Assembly (NCBI GenBank): GCA_017991315.1
Contig: JAGOQS010000003.1
Coordinates: 1-64,000 of the forward strand
Length of the DNA stretch: 64,000 nt
Direction: 5' to 3'
Origin: Ferrovibrio sp.
Lineage (GTDB): Bacteria > Pseudomonadota > Alphaproteobacteria > Ferrovibrionales > Ferrovibrionaceae
Numbering within the stretch: the first letter of the stretch is position 1; each line of letters begins with the position of its first letter. Below, one piece after another: positions 58,398 through 64,000 of this stretch. Made by a program: the position numbers and the translations under genes. The notes beneath the pieces are model-generated. The model was not told the DNA's origin. It searched no databases and worked only from the letters and a program-made list of their open reading frames with translations.

Positions 58398-59810
58398 TCA
58401 GGCCCGGACATACTCGAAATCGACTGGCATGTTGTTGATGCCGCGGGCCGGCGGGGCGATCCAGTTGGCGTATTTGCCGATCTCGGTCACCGCATGCATC
58501 AGACTGATGACATAGAGGCGGTCTTCCTCGGTCGGCAGCCAGCGGTGATGACGGGCATCCCATTCCGCCTGGCTGATGATATGGCCCTGGGGATCGACGC
58601 GCAGTTCGGCGAACTGGCCGATCTGGCGATGGAAGGCGCGGTGCGGCAGCTTCAGTTCGAAGTCGATGCCGGCGCGCTTGATCACCTGGTTCCAGCGCAT
58701 CACGCCGCGCGCGCAATCGGCCACGTAGTCGTCGCGCAGCCGCTCATTCAGGGCGGTGAGGGCGGATTCTTCCTTCTCGCGGAAACCGTCGCCATGAACT
58801 TCAAGCACCTTGTAGGCCGCGTCGGTCAGCTTGTGGTCGTCGGCAATGCGGGTCTCATCGAAGCGGCCCTTGATGCCCATGGTGTAGTAGTTGGCGGCGT
58901 TGGTGGAGATTTCCGAGCCGAACAGGTCGAGCGATACCGAGAAATGGAAGTTGAGGTATTTCTGGATCGTCGGCAGGTCGATCACGCCATGCTTGCGTAC
59001 GTCATCGGTCTTGAAGTCGCGCATCACTTCGCAGGTCCGCTGCAGCACGCGGCTGATGCCGGTCTCGCCCACGAACATATGGTGCGCTTCCTCGGTCAGC
59101 ATGAAGCGACAGGTGCGCGACAGCGGGTCGAAGCCGCTTTCCGCCAGCGAGGCGAGCTGGAACTTGCCATCGCGGTCGGTGAAGAAGGTGAACATGAAGA
59201 AGCTCAGCCAGTCCGGTGTCGCCTCGTTGAAAGCGCCGAGGATACGCGGCTTGTCGGCATCGCCGGAGCGGCGCTGCAACAGGGCTTCGGCTTCCTCGCG
59301 GCCATCGCGGCCGAAATAGGCATCCAGCAGGTAGACCATGGCCCAGAGATGGCGGCCTTCCTCGACATTGATCTGGAACAGGTTGCGCAGGTCGTAGAGC
59401 GACGGGCAGGTCTGGCCCAGCAGGCGTTGCTGTTCGACGGAAGCCGGCTCGGTATCGCCCTGGGTCACGATCAGGCGGCGCAGCACGCCGCGATATTCGC
59501 CGGGCACTTCCTGCCAGGCATCGTCGCCCTTGTGGTCGCCGAAATTCACCTTGCGGCCGGCTTCAGGCTCGGCGAGGAAAATGCCCCAGCGGTAATCCGG
59601 CATCTTCACATAGCCAAAATTCGCCCAGCCCTGGGCATCGACGCTGATGGCGGTGCGCAGGTAAGCCTCGCGCGCCTGGAAGCCCGCCGGGCCCATATCC
59701 TGCCACCAGTCGAGGAATTTCGGCTGCCAATCCTCCAGCGCGCGCTGCAGGCGGCGGTTGTCGGAGAGGTTGACGTTGTTCGGGATGCGCGAAGCGTAGT
59801 CGATCGCCAT
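58398..59810 (-). CDS. boxB: Benzoyl-CoA 2,3-epoxidase subunit BoxB
   Basis: 470 residues. BoxB is the diiron oxygenase that forms the 2,3-epoxide of benzoyl-CoA with O2. Ferritin-type ligands are seen in NVEEGRHLWAM (Glu150, Glu151, His154) and LTEEAHHMFVGE (Glu240, Glu241, His243, His244). The N-terminus IDYASRIPNNVNLSDNRRLQRALEDW is the family start. It begins 2 bases after the boxC stop (same strand). Electrons normally come from BoxA, which is not in this window. Confidence 0.96.
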   Translation of the reverse strand: MAIDYASRIPNNVNLSDNRRLQRALEDWQPKFLDWWQDMGPAGFQAREAYLRTAISVDAQGWANFGYVKMPDYRWGIFLAEPEAGRKVNFGDHKGDDAWQEVPGEYRGVLRRLIVTQGDTEPASVEQQRLLGQTCPSLYDLRNLFQINVEEGRHLWAMVYLLDAYFGRDGREEAEALLQRRSGDADKPRILGAFNEATPDWLSFFMFTFFTDRDGKFQLASLAESGFDPLSRTCRFMLTEEAHHMFVGETGISRVLQRTCEVMRDFKTDDVRKHGVIDLPTIQKYLNFHFSVSLDLFGSEISTNAANYYTMGIKGRFDETRIADDHKLTDAAYKVLEVHGDGFREKEESALTALNERLRDDYVADCARGVMRWNQVIKRAGIDFELKLPHRAFHRQIGQFAELRVDPQGHIISQAEWDARHHRWLPTEEDRLYVISLMHAVTEIGKYANWIAPPARGINNMPVDFEYVRA

Positions 59811-59812
59811 GG

Positions 59813-61489
<1,677 letters not shown>

Positions 61490-61515
61490 GGCGTTTCACC
61501 CCTAGAACGTGACCG

Positions 61516-61545
61516 GCATTATAATGCATTTTTTGATCGGCTCAA
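61516..61545 (-). promoter_or_regulatory. boxC promoter with BoxR operator over the -10 box
   Basis: Minus strand -35 TTGAGC (61545-61540), 16-base spacer, -10 TATAAT (61523-61518). The perfect 12-base palindrome GCATTATAATGC (61516-61527) covers the -10 box. A near copy lies at the boxR start. Repression by BoxR and release by benzoyl-CoA is established for homologues; binding to this site is inferred. Confidence 0.72.
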
Positions 61546-61548
61546 GAA

Positions 61549-62472
61549 TTATTTTGCAGGGGAGAGCCAGCCGGGATGGGCCTGCAGGGCGGCCAGCAAT
61601 TCGGCGCTGGCGGCTTCCACCGGTTTGCCAGCGGTATCGAAGGCCATGTCGGCCTTGGCATAGAGGGTTTCGCGCTGGGCCAGGATGCGCTTTAGGTCGC
61701 CCATGGCTTCCGACATGCCGGCCATCGGGCGCATGTCGCCCTGGGCCACCACCCGGCCCATATGCTCCTCCGGCCGCGCTTTCAGCCAGATGGTGAAGCA
61801 ATTGGCCAGCAGATGCGCGAAGGTGCCGGGTTCGGAGGGCAGCGAGCCGCCGCTGGCGATCACCGCCGGCGCGCGTTCGGCGGTAACGCGCTCCAGCGCC
61901 CGGCGCTCGAAGCGGCGATAGGCGCCCTGACCATAGAGGTCGAAAATCTCGTTCAAGCTCAGCCCGGCTTCGGCCTCGATTTCCTTAGCCATTTCGACGA
62001 AATGCAGGCCCAGACCGGCGGCCAGTCGCTGGCCCAACGTGGTCTTGCCCGCACCGCGCAGGCCGATCAGGGCGATATGGCGCTTCACGGCGGGGGCGAC
62101 ACCAAAGCGTTCGCGGATAATGGCCTGCAGGTCCTGCTGTTGTGCCGGGGTCAGTTCTTCGATCTGCTGCAGCAGCAGCGCCTGATCGACGCCATATTTC
62201 GGCCGGTCAGCCAGGAAATCGCCAATCGGCAGGTCCATCGCCTGGGCGATCTGGCGCAGCAGCAGGATGGAGATATTGCCGGCACCGGTTTCGAGTTGGG
62301 CGAGGTAGCGTTCCGACACGCCGGAATCGCGGGCTAGGATCTTGCGACTCATGCCGCGCCGGGCACGGGCATTGCGCACGCGCTCGCCCACCGCCGCGAG
62401 GAAAGCCTGGTCTTCGTTATCCGCCGTATCGCCGACGGGAGATTGTTCCGGTGCCTTGACCATAACATGCAT
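61549..62472 (-). CDS. boxR: Benzoyl-CoA-sensing transcriptional regulator BoxR/BzdR
   Basis: 307 residues. N-terminal XRE-type helix-turn-helix (residues 28-85; ARRGMSRKILARDSGVSERYLAQLETG), a short linker, and a C-terminal shikimate-kinase-like effector domain with Walker A GLRGAGKT (137-144) that binds benzoyl-CoA. Start ATG at 62472 (MHVMVKAPEQ) is reported; an ATG at 62463 lies where the transcript should begin, because TATAAT ends at 62471, and may be the real, leaderless start. It precedes boxC on the same strand and is divergent from the flavodoxin. Confidence 0.92.
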   Translation of the reverse strand: MHVMVKAPEQSPVGDTADNEDQAFLAAVGERVRNARARRGMSRKILARDSGVSERYLAQLETGAGNISILLLRQIAQAMDLPIGDFLADRPKYGVDQALLLQQIEELTPAQQQDLQAIIRERFGVAPAVKRHIALIGLRGAGKTTLGQRLAAGLGLHFVEMAKEIEAEAGLSLNEIFDLYGQGAYRRFERRALERVTAERAPAVIASGGSLPSEPGTFAHLLANCFTIWLKARPEEHMGRVVAQGDMRPMAGMSEAMGDLKRILAQRETLYAKADMAFDTAGKPVEAASAELLAALQAHPGWLSPAK

Positions 62473-62480
62473 TATAGTGC
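62469..62480 (-). promoter_or_regulatory. Second BoxR-type palindrome at the boxR/flavodoxin divergent promoter
   Basis: GCATTATAGTGC (62469-62480) differs from the boxC palindrome by one base and contains TATAAT on the minus strand (62476-62471), the likely boxR -10 box. It overlaps the first boxR ATG. BoxR would thus repress itself. A convincing -35 for boxR is not seen. Confidence 0.65.
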
Positions 62481-62489
62481 TTTTTGGGC

Positions 62490-62518
62490 TGGAACGCTAG
62501 AAATCAATGCGCTATATT
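62490..62518 (+). promoter_or_regulatory. Candidate promoter for flavodoxin and benzoate-CoA ligase
   Basis: TGGAAC (62490-62495), 17 bases, TATATT (62513-62518), 41 bases before the flavodoxin ATG. The -35 box is only 10 bases from the BoxR palindrome at 62469-62480, so both directions may respond to BoxR. Confidence 0.45.
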
Positions 62519-62559
62519 TCGGCCTCTTGTGAAAATCAGTGGCGTTAAGAGGGGTGATC

Positions 62560-63030
62560 ATGCAGGTGAGTATTCTGGTCGGCACCATGACCGGCACGGC
62601 GGAGATCGTCGCCGGCGACGTGAAGAAGGCGCTGGAGGCCGAGGGCCATGGCGTCGACGTGCTGCTGATGGATAATCTGAAGGCCGATGTGTTTGCCCGT
62701 CCGGGCACTTTCCTGATCTGCACATCCACCTACGGCCAGGGCGATGTGCCCGACAATGCCCGCGACTTCTATGCCGATCTGGAAAAGGCCCGCCCGGACC
62801 TCGCCGGCAAGCTGGTTGGCGTCATCGGTCTCGGCGACACCACCTATGGCGACACGTTCAACAATGGCGGCGCCCAGTTCGAACAGATCCTGCGCGATCT
62901 CGGCGCCACCCTGGTGGGCGAGCGCATGCAGCACAATGCGTCTGGCACCACGCTGCCGGAAGAGGATGGCGTCGCCTGGGCATTGGAATGGGTGAAGGTG
63001 GTGGAGCCGCTGCAACAGGCCGCTGCCTAA
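62560..63030 (+). CDS. Flavodoxin (MioC-like) within the box cluster
   Basis: 156 residues, short-chain flavodoxin. FMN phosphate loop GTMTGTAEIVA (residues 8-18) and the flavin-stacking loops STYGQGDVPDNARDFYADL and GLGDTTYGDTFNNGG are intact. AGAGGGG 7 bases upstream marks the start. It lies between boxR (divergent) and the benzoate-CoA ligase, with 38 bases to the latter, so it is probably co-expressed with it. It could carry electrons to BoxB, although known Box systems use the FeS-flavoprotein BoxA for this. Confidence 0.9.
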   Translation: MQVSILVGTMTGTAEIVAGDVKKALEAEGHGVDVLLMDNLKADVFARPGTFLICTSTYGQGDVPDNARDFYADLEKARPDLAGKLVGVIGLGDTTYGDTFNNGGAQFEQILRDLGATLVGERMQHNASGTTLPEEDGVAWALEWVKVVEPLQQAAA

Positions 63031-63068
63031 CACCATAAAAACAAGAAAACGGTTTCTGGGAGGAAACC

Positions 63069-64000
63069 ATGCCGCGCTTTCTAGACCTGCCGCGGCGGTA
63101 TAACGCCGCCACTCATTTCATCGACCGGCATGTCGCCGAGGGGCGCGGCGCCAAGGTCGCGTTTATCGACGACCGCGGCAGCCATACCTATGCCGATCTG
63201 GCGGCGCGGGTGAACCGCGCCGGCAATCTGCTCAAGGCCCAGGGCGTGCAGCGCGAGCAGCGCGTGCTGATGGCGATGCTGGACAGCATCGACTTCCCGG
63301 CGCTTTTTTTCGGCGCCCTGAAGATCGGTGCCGTGCCGGTGCCGGTGAACACGCTGCTGCCGACTGCGGATTACGATTTCCTGCTGCGCGATAGCCGCGC
63401 CGTGGTGCTGGCGGTCTCCGATGCACTGCTGGAGAAATTCCGCCCTATCGTCAACGACCAGCCCTATCTGAAGCAGGTGCTGGTCTCGGGCCGTGTGGCG
63501 CCCACCATCAAGCCGCTGGAAAGCCTGCTCGCGGAACAATCCGATCAGCTTGAAGCGGCTGATACCACGCCGGACGATATCGGCTTCTGGCTCTATTCCT
63601 CCGGCTCCACCGGCAAGCCCAAGGGCGCGATGCATCTGCATGGCGACCTGGTGCATACCGCCGTGCTCTATGCCGACGAAGTGCTGGGCATCCGCGAGTC
63701 TGATGTGGTGTTCTCGGCGGCGAAGCTGTTTTTCGCCTATGGCATGGGCAATGCCATGACCTTCCCGCTGCATGTCGGCGCTACCGCCGTGCTGATGGCC
63801 GAACGCCCGACACCGCAAAGCGTGATGGCACGCCTGAAGCAGCACCAGCCGACCATCTTCTACGGCGTACCGACGCTCTATGCCGCGATCCTGGCCGACC
63901 AGTCGATCACGCGCGAAAGCGGTTCGGCGAAATTACGGCAATGCGTTTCGGCGGGCGAAGCGCTGCCCGAGGATATTGCCAAGCGCTGGGACCAGCGGTT
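63069..64000 (+). CDS. bclA: Benzoate-CoA ligase, N-terminal part (runs off the window)
   Basis: 310 codons from ATG at 63069 (GGAGGAAACC upstream) to the window edge with no stop. The MPRFLDLPRRYNAATHFIDRHV start is typical of benzoate-CoA ligases. Adenylation loop WLYSSGSTGKPKGAMH (about residues 175-190) and VVFSAAKLFFAYGMGNAMTFP, a benzoate-pocket region of this family, are present. It activates benzoate to benzoyl-CoA with ATP and starts the pathway whose next steps are BoxB and BoxC. Confidence 0.9.
   Translation, partial: MPRFLDLPRRYNAATHFIDRHVAEGRGAKVAFIDDRGSHTYADLAARVNRAGNLLKAQGVQREQRVLMAMLDSIDFPALFFGALKIGAVPVPVNTLLPTADYDFLLRDSRAVVLAVSDALLEKFRPIVNDQPYLKQVLVSGRVAPTIKPLESLLAEQSDQLEAADTTPDDIGFWLYSSGSTGKPKGAMHLHGDLVHTAVLYADEVLGIRESDVVFSAAKLFFAYGMGNAMTFPLHVGATAVLMAERPTPQSVMARLKQHQPTIFYGVPTLYAAILADQSITRESGSAKLRQCVSAGEALPEDIAKRWDQR

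Overview
The window looks like chromosomal DNA of a free-living, high-GC alphaproteobacterium, probably of the Rhodospirillales type. The evidence is the order tuf / tRNA-Trp / secE / nusG / rplKAJL / rpoBC, the alphaproteobacterial protein styles (RpoB, ParC, ECF module, PAS_5) and the aerobic benzoyl-CoA (box) genes with a BoxR regulator. Genus cannot be fixed from sequence alone. No phage, insertion sequence, CRISPR array or rRNA was seen.

Layout. 1-12.4 kb: translation/transcription core operons with a clear promoter before rplK, an L10-type autoregulatory leader before rplJ, attenuator-like hairpins after rplA and rplL, and a strong terminator after rpoC. 12.4-22 kb: a small secreted NTR/TIMP-like protein, a PAS_5 protein, a VapBC toxin-antitoxin pair with a repeated operator, recO-parC, an acyl-CoA synthetase, a serine hydrolase, and a truncated threonyl-tRNA synthetase preceded by an unannotated threonine-rich leader peptide and terminator. 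22-36.7 kb: uppP, a second acyl-CoA synthetase, ctaA-cutA, MFS transporters, pobA/pobR (4-hydroxybenzoate), metY, a CoA-binding protein, enoyl-CoA hydratase, galU-ugd (UDP-glucuronate supply) and a membrane adenylate cyclase. 36.8-45.3 kb: typA, another hydratase and serine hydrolase, argE-like peptidase, a DenD-like dehydrogenase, and an ECF sigma / anti-sigma-like / metal-sensor-like module. 45.4-57.3 kb: gamma-carbonic anhydrase-like protein, mlaA, a Sel1 protein, mlaC, cytochrome c, a TRAP binding protein, a Hyi-family isomerase, then mlaE-mlaF-mlaD and an auxiliary lipoprotein (retrograde phospholipid transport), and an unrecognised membrane protein. 57.3-64 kb: gpt, a thioesterase, boxB, boxC, boxR, a flavodoxin, and the start of a benzoate-CoA ligase.

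How the genes work together. The last region is an aerobic benzoate module: ligase makes benzoyl-CoA, BoxB epoxidises it, BoxC cleaves the ring, BoxR senses benzoyl-CoA. A near-identical palindrome lies over the TATAAT of both boxC and boxR promoters. boxA is not in the window, whereas a flavodoxin sits between boxR and the ligase and shares the divergent control region. The pob genes add a second aromatic-acid entry point. The two Mla blocks, about 4 kb apart on opposite strands, together supply an almost complete lipid transport system.

The most interesting signal is at 19993-21400: a probable thrL-like transcription attenuator (leader peptide with six Thr codons in seven plus Ile, competing hairpins, U-run terminator) controlling a 395-residue ThrRS that has lost its TGS and editing domains. 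The leader peptide start coincides with the expected transcription start, so it may be translated from a leaderless mRNA.
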